Of a stretch of 64,000 nt of DNA, positions 1 through 8,237 are shown piece after piece. Origin of the DNA: JABJGO01 sp963921245. GTDB taxonomy: Bacteria > Pseudomonadota > Alphaproteobacteria > Rhodospirillales > Casp-alpha2. A program made the position numbers and the translations under genes. Numbering within the stretch: the first letter of the stretch is position 1; every line of letters begins with the position of its first letter. The DNA lies in contig CAWUEY030000001.1 of the NCBI GenBank assembly GCA_963921245.4, forward strand, positions 1,612,001 to 1,676,000. The letters run 5' to 3'. Under the pieces are notes generated by a model. It searched no databases, had not been told where the DNA came from, and worked only from the letters and a program-made list of their open reading frames with translations.

Positions 1-254
1 AGGGAGGCGTCATCCGGGTGATCGGACACGCCAGCAGCAGGACACGCGCTATGGACCCGCTTCAACACAAAATGGTGAACTACAATGTGTCTGTTGCTCG
101 TGCCGACAACATCGCGCACGAGTTGGTTCGAATGGGTGCCGCAAAGAACCAGATCATGGTCGGTGCGGTTTCCGACTCCATGCCTATCTACTATGAGGTC
201 ATGCCATCGGGTGAAGCCGGAAACCGTCGCGCAGAAATATACATCGACAGTTAG
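1..254 (+). CDS. OmpA-family C-terminal domain, 5' end outside window
   Basis: Only the last 84 or so codons are present (frame set by position 3), so the true start lies before the window. The visible part is the second half of an OmpA-like peptidoglycan-binding domain: a VIGHAS-type strand near residue 6, then VARADNIAHELVRMGA and the closing GNRRAEIYI strand with the paired arginines that contact diaminopimelate in this family. By family it would sit in the outer membrane or as a lipoprotein and anchor it to the cell wall. Nothing of its N-terminal half can be judged. The 127 bases to hom hold no clear terminator. Confidence 0.85.
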   Translation, partial: GGVIRVIGHASSRTRAMDPLQHKMVNYNVSVARADNIAHELVRMGAAKNQIMVGAVSDSMPIYYEVMPSGEAGNRRAEIYIDS

Positions 255-381
255 GCCGAGAATTCACCGAACCTCTAACAAAAATTGTTTTTTCCCCATG
301 GACATCGCGGTGGGGCTGTCTGGGGTACGGCCTGCGTTAATCCTATTCTTTACCCCCGATTGCAGGAATTCTGTTTGACCA

Positions 382-1680
382 ATGAGCGCGCCTATGAAAA
401 TTGCGATTGCCGGATTAGGCACCGTTGGTGCTGGCACGCTTCAACTTCTGGATAAAAATGCTCAATCCATAGCCGTGCGAGCCCAACGTGACGTTGTCGT
501 CACAGCCGTATCGGCACGGGAAAGAAACAAGGACCGCGGGATAGACATCTCGACCCTCGACTGGTTTGACGATCCGGTCAAAATGGCAACAGAAGCCGAT
601 GCGGACATCGTTGTCGAACTTATCGGCGGTTCTGATGGTGTGGCCAGAGCTACCTGTGAAGCAGCATTAAGCGCCGCAAGACACGTGGTTACGGCGAACA
701 AAGCCCTGCTGGCCCATCATGGTGTGGCCCTGGCATCGCGGGCCGAAGAAGTTGGAAAATCATTACAGTTTGAGGCCGCTGTAGCCGGGGCCATTCCGAT
801 TGTAAAATGCTTGCGCGAAGGTTTATCCGCCAATAGCGTAAACAAAATTATCGGCATTCTGAATGGTACCTCCAACTACATTCTGAGCCGGATGCGCCTG
901 GAAGAGCTTGAGTTCGATGCGGTTCTCTTCGATGCACAGGAATTGGGTTATGCGGAAGCCGACCCCAGTTTTGATATCGACGGCGTCGATGCAGCCCACA
1001 AACTGTCGATTATGGCGAGCCTTGCCTTTGGCGCACCCATTGAGTTTGACTCCGTTCATATCGAAGGGATCCGGCATGTTTCTCTGCTGGACATACAGTT
1101 CGCCCAGGAGTTGGGATACCGCGTAAAGCTTTTGGGCATCGCGGCGCAAATCGGCGACGGCATCGAACAACGCATCCATCCATGCCTGGTTCCTGAAACG
1201 GCGGCCATTGCCAATGTCGAATTTGCGTTCAACGCTGTAGAAGTGGATTGCGATTTTGCCAATACTATTATCCATGTAGGGCCAGGAGCCGGAGCGGGTC
1301 CGACGGCATCCGCTGTGGTTGCCGATATTATCGATATTGCCCGGGGACACCGGGTTCCACCACTGAACATTCCAACCAGCGAACTCAGCGCCATTCCGAC
1401 AGTTTCCATGGAGTCACACAGAGGCGGGTACTACGTACGGTTGATGGTGGTTGATGAACCTGGCGTATTTGCTGAAATCGCGGCTATCCTCGGCAAACAT
1501 ACGGTCTCCATGGAATCAGTCCTGCAACGCGGGCGCGCGCCCGGCGAGCCCGTGCCTCTGGTCATGACCGTCCACGAAACCACAGAGTCGAACATGACAG
1601 CGGCGTTGGATGAAATCGGCAACCTGAGCGCGGTTTCGGGAAATCCCTGTATGATCAGGATTGAATTGCTGGAAGCCTGA
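382..1680 (+). CDS. hom: Homoserine dehydrogenase
   Basis: NAD(P)-dependent reduction of aspartate semialdehyde to homoserine, the branch point to threonine and methionine. Residues 9-17 carry the GLGTVGAGT nucleotide-binding loop, about residue 110 the TANKALLAHHG segment, then GILNGTSNYIL, and the catalytic region EADPSFDIDGVDAAHKL with the conserved Asp and Lys. The last 80 or so residues form an ACT regulatory domain (VVDEPGVFAEIAAIL), so threonine feedback inhibition is expected. At 432 aa it is the normal length of the monofunctional enzyme. The ATG at 382 precedes a second in-frame ATG by three codons; either is possible. It lies immediately before glpX and recJ, an order often seen in alphaproteobacteria. 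Confidence 0.96.
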   Translation: MSAPMKIAIAGLGTVGAGTLQLLDKNAQSIAVRAQRDVVVTAVSARERNKDRGIDISTLDWFDDPVKMATEADADIVVELIGGSDGVARATCEAALSAARHVVTANKALLAHHGVALASRAEEVGKSLQFEAAVAGAIPIVKCLREGLSANSVNKIIGILNGTSNYILSRMRLEELEFDAVLFDAQELGYAEADPSFDIDGVDAAHKLSIMASLAFGAPIEFDSVHIEGIRHVSLLDIQFAQELGYRVKLLGIAAQIGDGIEQRIHPCLVPETAAIANVEFAFNAVEVDCDFANTIIHVGPGAGAGPTASAVVADIIDIARGHRVPPLNIPTSELSAIPTVSMESHRGGYYVRLMVVDEPGVFAEIAAILGKHTVSMESVLQRGRAPGEPVPLVMTVHETTESNMTAALDEIGNLSAVSGNPCMIRIELLEA

Positions 1681-1699
1681 TTTCCTGCCATTCTTGGCA

Positions 1700-2710
1700 A
1701 TGTCAATGACCAAGATGATGAGCATGGAAGAAACTCAACACAACAGAGACCTGCCTCTTGAAGCGCTGCGTATTACCGAGGCGGCGGCACTCGCCGCCCA
1801 TGCGCACATGGGGCAGGGGGATGAGGAAACCGCAGACCAGGCCGCCGTTGATGCTGTTTTCAAAGCGCTATCGACTGTTCCGATCAACGGAAACATCCGT
1901 ATTGGTGAAGGCATCCGAGCGGATGTGGAAAATCTATATGTGGGTCAATCGGTTGGCGGTGGTGGTGGGGCAAAAGTTGATATTGCCGTTGTTCCTCTGG
2001 AAGGGACCTCGATTATTGCCCGCGGCGGGTTCAATGCACTTTCGGCCATTGCCCTGGCAGAGCACGGTGCATTTCTGTCTGTTCCCGCCGTTTACATGGA
2101 AAAAATCGCAGTCGGTTCCGGCCTCGCACAGGATATCTTAGACCTGGACGATCCACCGGCGGAAAACCTGGCCCGCATTGCAAAGGCAAAAGGCTTGGCA
2201 GAGTCCGACCTCGTGGTTTGCATCCTAGACCGGCCCCGCCACAGAGATCTCATCCGGTCAATTCGTAAAACCGGCACCCGGATTCGATTGATTATGGATG
2301 GTGACTTAAGCGGTGCTGTTGCTACTGCCCGTGCGACCAGCGGTATTGACGTCTACATGGGTACGGGTTTGGCGCCTCAGGGTGTGCTTGCGGCGGCGGC
2401 ACTGCGCAGTGCAGGGGGTCAGTTCCATGGTCGGCTGATCAAGCGAAACAAGGATGATGCTCGAGCCATCGAAAAGTCTGGAATTGATGATATCAGCAGC
2501 ATTTTAACCATTGATGACCTGGTCCCGGAAAATATAACCTTTGCGGCCACCGGCATTACTTCAGGTCCCTTATTGCAGGGTATTAAGCGTAGCCCCTACC
2601 GCAGCGATGGCTATACCTACACCACACATTCCATGGTTTTGCGATCATCTACAGGAACCTGGCGGGAAGTGACGGCGCATCATCACCTCGATGGCATGGT
2701 AGGCCGTTAG
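1700..2710 (+). CDS. glpX: GlpX-like class II fructose-1,6-bisphosphatase homologue with altered active site
   Basis: The fold is clearly class II FBPase/GlpX: GQGDEETAD near residue 39, IGEG near 68, PLEGT near 99, VYMEKIAVG, the DGD pair, PQGVLAAAALR and ATGIT near the end. Compared from memory with E. coli GlpX, several catalytic or metal-binding positions differ. The Asp85 equivalent is Val98 (codon GTT at 1991), the Asp61 equivalent is Ala74 and the Glu213 equivalent is Gln227. Asp33, Glu57 and Glu88 equivalents remain. The enzyme may therefore be inactive, metal-altered or specialised. The start is uncertain: ATGs at 1700, 1706, 1715 and 1724 are in frame and none has a strong ribosome site. 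It sits 19 bases after hom. Confidence 0.88.
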   Translation: MSMTKMMSMEETQHNRDLPLEALRITEAAALAAHAHMGQGDEETADQAAVDAVFKALSTVPINGNIRIGEGIRADVENLYVGQSVGGGGGAKVDIAVVPLEGTSIIARGGFNALSAIALAEHGAFLSVPAVYMEKIAVGSGLAQDILDLDDPPAENLARIAKAKGLAESDLVVCILDRPRHRDLIRSIRKTGTRIRLIMDGDLSGAVATARATSGIDVYMGTGLAPQGVLAAAALRSAGGQFHGRLIKRNKDDARAIEKSGIDDISSILTIDDLVPENITFAATGITSGPLLQGIKRSPYRSDGYTYTTHSMVLRSSTGTWREVTAHHHLDGMVGR

Positions 2711-2725
2711 GATTATAACAAAACC

Positions 2726-4549
2726 ATGGCAGTAACAGCTTCAGACGATACTTTTCTGGACGTAACCGGGTCCGTTACAGGGCACCGGTGGATATCGTCA
2801 GGCAAGATTGATGAACGTGGTGCCATGGCATTGGTACAGCAACTCTCCATACCGGAGATCGTCGGGCGGGTCATGGCCCTTCGGGGAATTCAGCCGAAAG
2901 ACGCTGATCAATTCTTGAATCCTACCCTGAAATCGGAATTGCCCGACCCAAGTCTTTTTCAGGATATGGATAAGGCGGCAGAGCGAATTGCTGATGCTGT
3001 CTGCAATAAGGAACCCATTGTCGTTTTTGGCGACTATGATGTGGATGGCGCGACAGCCTCTGCCGTTCTTCTGAGATACCTAGCGGCGGTTGGTGGCATC
3101 GCCTCCAGCTATATCCCTGATCGGTTGACAGAAGGATATGGTCCAAACCCGAAAGCCATGAAATTGATTGCGGAAAACGGTGCGAGGTTGGTCGTAACTG
3201 TGGATTGCGGCACCACGGCTTTTGAACCATTGAAAGCCGCGAATGACTCTGGGTTGGATGTTATCGTGATTGATCACCACGAAGCGGAGCCGTCTCTCCC
3301 GGCGGTTCATGCCGTTGTGAACCCCAAGAGGCTGGATGAAAGTGATAACCCCTATGGTTATCTTGCTGCCGTTGGACTGAGCTTCCTGGTTGCCGTCGCC
3401 GTCAATCGGACACTTCGGCAAAGAGGATTGTTTGATCAGAAAAACCCCGCGGCCCAAAAGGAACCCAATCTGTTAAGCCTGCTTGATCTTGTCGCGCTCG
3501 GAACGGTATGCGACGTTGTCCCGCTTATAGGTCTCAATCGCGCCTTTGTACACCAGGGCCTCAAGGTTATGGCGTCTCGAAGCAATACAGGGCTTGCCGC
3601 TTTGGCCGATGTCGCCGGCGTCGATGAAAGTCCGGGCACCTATCACGCGGGTTTTATTCTGGGACCGCGGGTCAATGCAGGTGGTAGGGTCGGGGTATCC
3701 GGTCTTGGTGCAAAACTACTGTCTACCGATGACCGTGTCCTTGTAGACGAAATTGCCAACCAGCTAGACGGCTACAATCGGGAACGTCAGGCCATTGAAC
3801 AATCCATGCTGGAAGAAGCGATCGCTATGGCAGAGAACCAGCAACGGGCATCAAATGCATCTTTGATTCTTACGGCGCAATCCGGCTGGCACCCCGGTGT
3901 TATCGGTATCGTCGCCAGTCGATTGAAAGATCGATACAATCGTCCGGCATGCGTCGTCGCTGTTGGCGATGATGGTATTGCAACGGGCAGCGGTCGGTCT
4001 GTTTCCGGGATAGACCTTGGACAGGCCATTATCGCCGCCCGTCAGGCAGGTCATCTCAACAAAGGGGGCGGTCACGCCATGGCAGCAGGCTTTACACTGG
4101 AAGCAGAAAAATTACCGGATTTTCGGGCATTTCTGGAACAACGTATCGGTGATCAGATTGCTGTGCAAAGGATCGAGCCCATCCTGAAAATCGATAGCCT
4201 GCTGAAGGCTTCCGGGGCAACTCTTGAGACGGCAGAAGCCCTGCAACAGGTCGGGCCCTTCGGGGCCGGAAACCCGGAACCCAGATTTGCCATATCCAAT
4301 GCACGGGTTGCGTACTCGGATGTGGTCGGAAACGATCATGTAAAATGCCGCCTTGAAGACGGAGAGGGGGGTGGTGCCCTGAATGCCATTGCGTTTCGGT
4401 GTATGGAAACGGGTCTCGGTGAAGCATTGTTGAAGAACAGCGGCAAGGGAAGTGGTCTTCTGCACATTGCCGGTAAACTTCGGGTCAACACCTGGCAGGG
4501 GCACAGTGCACCTCAATTGATCATTGATGACGCCGCAAATGTCTGGTGA
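2726..4549 (+). CDS. recJ: Single-stranded-DNA-specific exonuclease RecJ
   Basis: 5'-3' single-strand exonuclease of RecF-pathway recombination, mismatch and base-excision repair. Conserved DHH-family motifs are present in order: FGDYDVDGATASAVL (motif I, about residue 93), VDCG, VIDHHEAE (motif III, about residue 180), ALGTVCDVVPL (motif IV), then the DHHA1 module with GGGHAMAAGFT near residue 450, and a C-terminal OB-fold domain. At 607 aa it is typical for Proteobacteria. It starts 15 bases after glpX and probably shares its transcript. Nothing unusual was seen. Confidence 0.97.
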   Translation: MAVTASDDTFLDVTGSVTGHRWISSGKIDERGAMALVQQLSIPEIVGRVMALRGIQPKDADQFLNPTLKSELPDPSLFQDMDKAAERIADAVCNKEPIVVFGDYDVDGATASAVLLRYLAAVGGIASSYIPDRLTEGYGPNPKAMKLIAENGARLVVTVDCGTTAFEPLKAANDSGLDVIVIDHHEAEPSLPAVHAVVNPKRLDESDNPYGYLAAVGLSFLVAVAVNRTLRQRGLFDQKNPAAQKEPNLLSLLDLVALGTVCDVVPLIGLNRAFVHQGLKVMASRSNTGLAALADVAGVDESPGTYHAGFILGPRVNAGGRVGVSGLGAKLLSTDDRVLVDEIANQLDGYNRERQAIEQSMLEEAIAMAENQQRASNASLILTAQSGWHPGVIGIVASRLKDRYNRPACVVAVGDDGIATGSGRSVSGIDLGQAIIAARQAGHLNKGGGHAMAAGFTLEAEKLPDFRAFLEQRIGDQIAVQRIEPILKIDSLLKASGATLETAEALQQVGPFGAGNPEPRFAISNARVAYSDVVGNDHVKCRLEDGEGGGALNAIAFRCMETGLGEALLKNSGKGSGLLHIAGKLRVNTWQGHSAPQLIIDDAANVW

Positions 4550-4763
4550 CCATTATCCCTCATTTCTTGACACAAGCATGTGAAGGGGTCTGTGCATGGC
4601 GGCGCGGTACCTGTGGCGCGGGCATAGTGCCCCGGGTTGCAGGACAGGTATCCTGTCGGATTGCCTGGGATGGCTACATGGGTGTGAAAAGTGATTTGTA
4701 TTCCGCTAGGCAAGCTCATTCTGGTAAGCTGATGCGCGAATTTGATCAACGACAGGACAAGCG

Positions 4764-5285
4764 ATGCATACCCTCATCGGTATTCTGACAGCCCTCGGAG
4801 CTATCGCGATCTGGGTTATTCGCGCCGTCAATGCGGCACGAGCGGCCGCTGAAGTTGCGCGTACCGTCAATGATCTGAAGAACCGCAAGCGTAGAACTGG
4901 CGGCGCAAACACCTATGGCGACGGCACACTCGAAACCCTCAATGACCCACGGGTCGCTGCATTTGGCATTCTTCACGCCATCGTCAACGAGGATTCAGTT
5001 GTAACCGCTGAAAAAATCAATGCCATAGATGAAAACCTGATGAACATTCTCGGTATCGGCCCGAAGGAGGCCGAAGATCTGTCATCCAGAGCGCAAGATT
5101 ATCTGAAGCAATCCAGCAATCTTGGTGCTGTCACAGACCGCTTCGCCAACATCATTTTCAATCATTGCACACCCAGGGAACGGGCCGATTTTTGCGCGGC
5201 CATGAAAACTGTGATCAATACCGGTCCCGACATCACGGACAACGCGAAAAGCGCCGTTCAAAAAGTTCAGCAACGGCTGACCTGA
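4764..5285 (+). CDS. Membrane-anchored TerB-like domain protein
   Basis: A 173-residue protein with one N-terminal hydrophobic segment (about residues 3-22), a short basic stretch (NRKRR), then an all-helical domain with the spacing of TerB-like domains: an AFGILHAIVNEDSVVTAEKINAI helix pair, and a RERADFCAAMKTVINTG helix near the end. TerB-like domains occur in tellurite-resistance and envelope-stress proteins, but the role here is unknown. ATG 4764 follows a purine-rich stretch (GACAGGACAAGCG) that can act as a ribosome site. It is preceded by 214 bases with no gene and faces the convergent Rieske gene 25 bases downstream. Confidence 0.6.
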   Translation: MHTLIGILTALGAIAIWVIRAVNAARAAAEVARTVNDLKNRKRRTGGANTYGDGTLETLNDPRVAAFGILHAIVNEDSVVTAEKINAIDENLMNILGIGPKEAEDLSSRAQDYLKQSSNLGAVTDRFANIIFNHCTPRERADFCAAMKTVINTGPDITDNAKSAVQKVQQRLT

Positions 5286-5310
5286 TTCCGTTTCACAAGA
5301 TCGCCACATT

Positions 5311-6489
5311 TTACGGATCAAGACGCGTACGTATCCAGTCGTGGATGGCCTTGATATAGTACTCCTCGGGCATAAGCACCCCGGCGTCCATGGGCTTCGC
5401 ATGTAGACCAGCCTGATTCAGATCGCACACCGCCATATCCTGTTCCATGACCAGAATACCAAAATCAATCACATTGGCCGGATCATAATCCGGGGCATTC
5501 AGGGTTTCAGGTTCAAACAACCATTCCGCTACCAGTTGGGTTTTTTCCGGTCCCATCGGCATCAGTCGAACAATCCGAACGTGATCGGGATAAGCGCCAA
5601 TAAATGCGCTGGGCAGAGTGGTGGCGTAGGAATATCCGCGCTCAATATCTTCCGATGAACGGCCTTCTATGACGTGTCCCTGAGCGCTACCATCCATGGA
5701 CCAGGTTTCAACACCGTCTGCAAGGCCTCCGGTGTAGAGCGGATCACCGCTACCCTGATGATCTTCCCATCCCGGCTGATCCTTGAAATGCACGACACGG
5801 CGTTTGAATTGAGGCACCAATTCGCCCAGTTCCGGATGAACATTGGGGCAATGAAGGCATTCGCTGAAATTTTCCCAGAAAGTTTTCCAATTACAGTCCA
5901 TCTCCCGGCACCAGGTATGTCCCACGACCATCGTCTCCAGGGGATAATTTGCAATCGTCGCCGGTGTGCGCACAAACGCGGCTTCCAGCGTCCATTCGGC
6001 GTCGGCGTCAAGGTTGATAAACACACAGCCGCGCCACTCGCCAACAGCAACAGGGAAAAGGGAATAATCCTCTTTGTTGAATCCCTGGGGTTCAGCAAAG
6101 GACGATATCTTAACCAGATGGCCGTCGTCCGCCGCATAAGACCATTGATGATAGGGACATACCAATAGCTTTGAGACGAGTTTACCTTTCTGTTCGGTGC
6201 ACAACAGGGAGCCCCGGTGGCGACAGGCGTTGTGAAAGGCTCTCAGTTCACCGTCATACCCTCTTAGAATGACGATGTTCTGGTCGCCAATCCGGATGGT
6301 TTGGTACATCCGTGGTTCTGCCAGTTCCGCAGACCGGCACACGTAAAGCCAGCTTCTCAACCAGATGGCATCCAGTTCCCGTGTGTAATGATCGATATCG
6401 TAATACCACCATGTGGGCGGGTAGGGCTCTGCCGTTTTCAGGGCATTGCAATTCGCATCTGGTGACAGAGTAGGGATATCGTCGGGCAT
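5311..6489 (-). CDS. Rieske-type ring-hydroxylating / amine-demethylating oxygenase alpha subunit
   Basis: A 392-residue oxygenase large subunit. The N-terminal Rieske domain shows CRHRG, followed about 18 residues later by CPYHQW, the 2Fe-2S ligands. The catalytic domain has NFSECLHCPNVHPEL, which supplies the mononuclear-iron histidines, and EQDMAVCD near residue 350, which supplies the iron aspartate and bridging region. The LHCPxVHPEL variant resembles glycine-betaine, choline, carnitine or stachydrine monooxygenases more than aromatic dioxygenases, so a methylated amine substrate is plausible. No reductase gene is adjacent. The start at 6489 is chosen because GGAGG lies 6 bases upstream; the ATG at 6507 precedes that ribosome site. 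Confidence 0.85.
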   Translation of the reverse strand: MPDDIPTLSPDANCNALKTAEPYPPTWWYYDIDHYTRELDAIWLRSWLYVCRSAELAEPRMYQTIRIGDQNIVILRGYDGELRAFHNACRHRGSLLCTEQKGKLVSKLLVCPYHQWSYAADDGHLVKISSFAEPQGFNKEDYSLFPVAVGEWRGCVFINLDADAEWTLEAAFVRTPATIANYPLETMVVGHTWCREMDCNWKTFWENFSECLHCPNVHPELGELVPQFKRRVVHFKDQPGWEDHQGSGDPLYTGGLADGVETWSMDGSAQGHVIEGRSSEDIERGYSYATTLPSAFIGAYPDHVRIVRLMPMGPEKTQLVAEWLFEPETLNAPDYDPANVIDFGILVMEQDMAVCDLNQAGLHAKPMDAGVLMPEEYYIKAIHDWIRTRLDP

Positions 6490-6961
6490 AAGCACCTCCG
6501 GAATCATCGTAAGACCAGAGGCTAATCCTGATAGGGACCACGATGCAATGGGCTTCGATGCGGCAACCTATACCATGGATGCCTGTGAAGGCCTGATCGA
6601 AGCCCAAAAGGCATGACCCCGGAAGATAAATCCTGCCTGCCATCCCTTGTCCGTGCCGCTGCGCGCCACTGTATGAGACCATCTATACGGGTGTTGCCCT
6701 CGCTGACCACTGCATGAGCGGGGGATGGTCGGCACGGTGGAACCTCGAACATGGGACGTTGTGTATCACTCTATGATATCGGTCATCCGGAAAGTGGCGC
6801 CCCGCATGGTGAATACGATCAACGCACCATTGCTAAGAGGATTTTGAAGATCGTGGGACTTTCTATTCCCGAAACCATGACGGTTGAACCACTGGATTAA
6901 AATCCAATAGGCCTCTGGTTTGATCATTGCGCAGAGGAACCGCGACGGTTAGGTTTTTGTT
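6490..6961. other. 472-base stretch with gene debris between Rieske gene and dgt
   Basis: No full-length gene is visible. On the plus strand short frames follow one another with overlapping stop and start (ATGA at about 6616 and 6714) and read like eroded coding DNA, ending in the 49-codon frame at 6751-6900. The frames do not join without several shifts. On the minus strand this region should contain the promoter of the Rieske gene. Its identity before decay could not be recognised. Confidence 0.35.
6751..6900 (+). CDS. Small hypothetical protein or 3' remnant, 49 aa
   Basis: A 49-codon frame reading MGRCVSLYDIGHPESG and ending in PETMTVEPLD. Composition and codon use resemble real protein rather than a chance frame, with a possible helix (QRTIAKRILKIVGL). 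A weak ribosome site (GGTGGA) lies 9 bases upstream. Overlapping short frames directly upstream suggest it may be the end of a larger decayed gene. The family was not recognised. Confidence 0.3.
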   Translation: MGRCVSLYDIGHPESGAPHGEYDQRTIAKRILKIVGLSIPETMTVEPLD

Positions 6962-8167
6962 ATGATCGAATCATCTACGGATTACATCCACAATACGTTG
7001 CGGGCACCTTATGCCTCCCACCCACGTGAAAGCCGGGGGAGGTTATTCGACGAAGAAGAAAGCGCTACCCGTACTTGCTTTCAGCGCGACCGGGACCGCA
7101 TTGTGCATTCGGCGGCTTTTCGGGCGCTGGAATACAAGACACAGGTGTTCGTGAATCATGAAGGTGATTTTTTTCGTACCCGCCTGACCCATTCTCTGGA
7201 GGTTGCGCAGATCGCGCGGGCCGCTTGTCGGTATCTGGGATTGAACGAAGACCTAGGTGAGGCCCTTGCACTTGCCCACGATCTGGGCCACCCACCATTC
7301 GGCCACGCTGGTGAAGATGCCCTTCAGGAAGCCATGGAGCCTTTTGGTGGCTTCGATCATAACGCCCAGAGCCTGCGCGTTGTTACCTTGCTGGAAACCC
7401 GTTATCCGGATTTTGACGGTTTAAACCTGACCTGGGAAACCCTGGAAGGGATCGTCAAGCACAACGGCCCCTTGGTCGAGCGGGAAGGGGACACGGAAAA
7501 CCTGCGGCGGGGCATTTTGGTCTATGCAGCCCAGCAGGACCTTCAGTTGCATTCCTTTGCCGGTCCTGAAGCCCAGGTTGCCGCGCAAAGTGACGACATC
7601 GCTTACAACAATCATGATATTGAAGACGGCCTTCGCGGCGGGATGTTTACCGTGGAGGACCTGCTGGACGTTCCACTGGTTGGTCCAATCTTTCACGCCG
7701 TCCGACGAGAACATCCCGATACCGATCCTTCACGCCAGATTCACGAAGCTGTTCGGCGCATCATCGGGGCTATGGTAACGGACCTTATTGCGGAAACAAC
7801 AAGACGTCTGAATGATGCAAAACCCGAATCGGCAGCCCATATTCGTCATCTTTCCCACTCCATTTCCGGATTTTCAGACGAAATGAGACAAAATGACGCA
7901 CATTTGAAAAAGTTTCTTTTCGAAAACATGTATCGTCATTACAAGCTCAATCGCATGACCAGCAAGGCGCGCAGGGTGGTCAGAGACCTGTTCAACTTGT
8001 TGGCTCATGAACCTGAGTGCCTGCCCACGGAATGGCGGAAAAATGCGGCGGAACCGGGGTCTCAGGGAACAGCGGAGCTGGTGGCGGACTACATTGCGGG
8101 CATGACAGACAGACATGCCCTAGAAGAGCACCGACAACTTTTTGATGAACAGGCAGCGAACATCTGA
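6962..8167 (+). CDS. dgt: Deoxyguanosinetriphosphate triphosphohydrolase-like HD protein
   Basis: Hydrolyses dNTPs to nucleoside and triphosphate; the short (about 400 aa) branch is often called dGTPase-like. The HD metal site is complete: RLTHSLEVAQIAR (first His, about residue 77), ALAHDLGHPPFGHAGEDAL (His-Asp, about residue 106), and SDDIAYNNHDIEDGL (Asp, about residue 215). Upstream FQRDRDRIVHSAAFRALEYKTQVF is the family N-terminal signature. The gene is 70 bases ahead of argS, the usual alphaproteobacterial neighbour. Cytoplasmic; probably controls nucleotide pools. Confidence 0.94.
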   Translation: MIESSTDYIHNTLRAPYASHPRESRGRLFDEEESATRTCFQRDRDRIVHSAAFRALEYKTQVFVNHEGDFFRTRLTHSLEVAQIARAACRYLGLNEDLGEALALAHDLGHPPFGHAGEDALQEAMEPFGGFDHNAQSLRVVTLLETRYPDFDGLNLTWETLEGIVKHNGPLVEREGDTENLRRGILVYAAQQDLQLHSFAGPEAQVAAQSDDIAYNNHDIEDGLRGGMFTVEDLLDVPLVGPIFHAVRREHPDTDPSRQIHEAVRRIIGAMVTDLIAETTRRLNDAKPESAAHIRHLSHSISGFSDEMRQNDAHLKKFLFENMYRHYKLNRMTSKARRVVRDLFNLLAHEPECLPTEWRKNAAEPGSQGTAELVADYIAGMTDRHALEEHRQLFDEQAANI

Positions 8168-8237
8168 AGCCCGTTTGAGACGATCGCCCTCTCAACGGTC
8201 TTTTGTGACCCTCGGTGCGGCTGGTAAGAGTAAACTT

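Noticed and set aside
295..330. Possible terminator after the OmpA-like gene (T-run then CCCC...GGGG)
   Set aside because: The T-run precedes rather than follows the hairpin on the plus strand, and the stem is short; no minus-strand gene ends there.
4643..4657. Six-bp inverted repeat GACAGG/CCTGTC between recJ and the TerB-like gene
   Set aside because: No T-run follows and the repeat is short; neither terminator nor operator can be supported.
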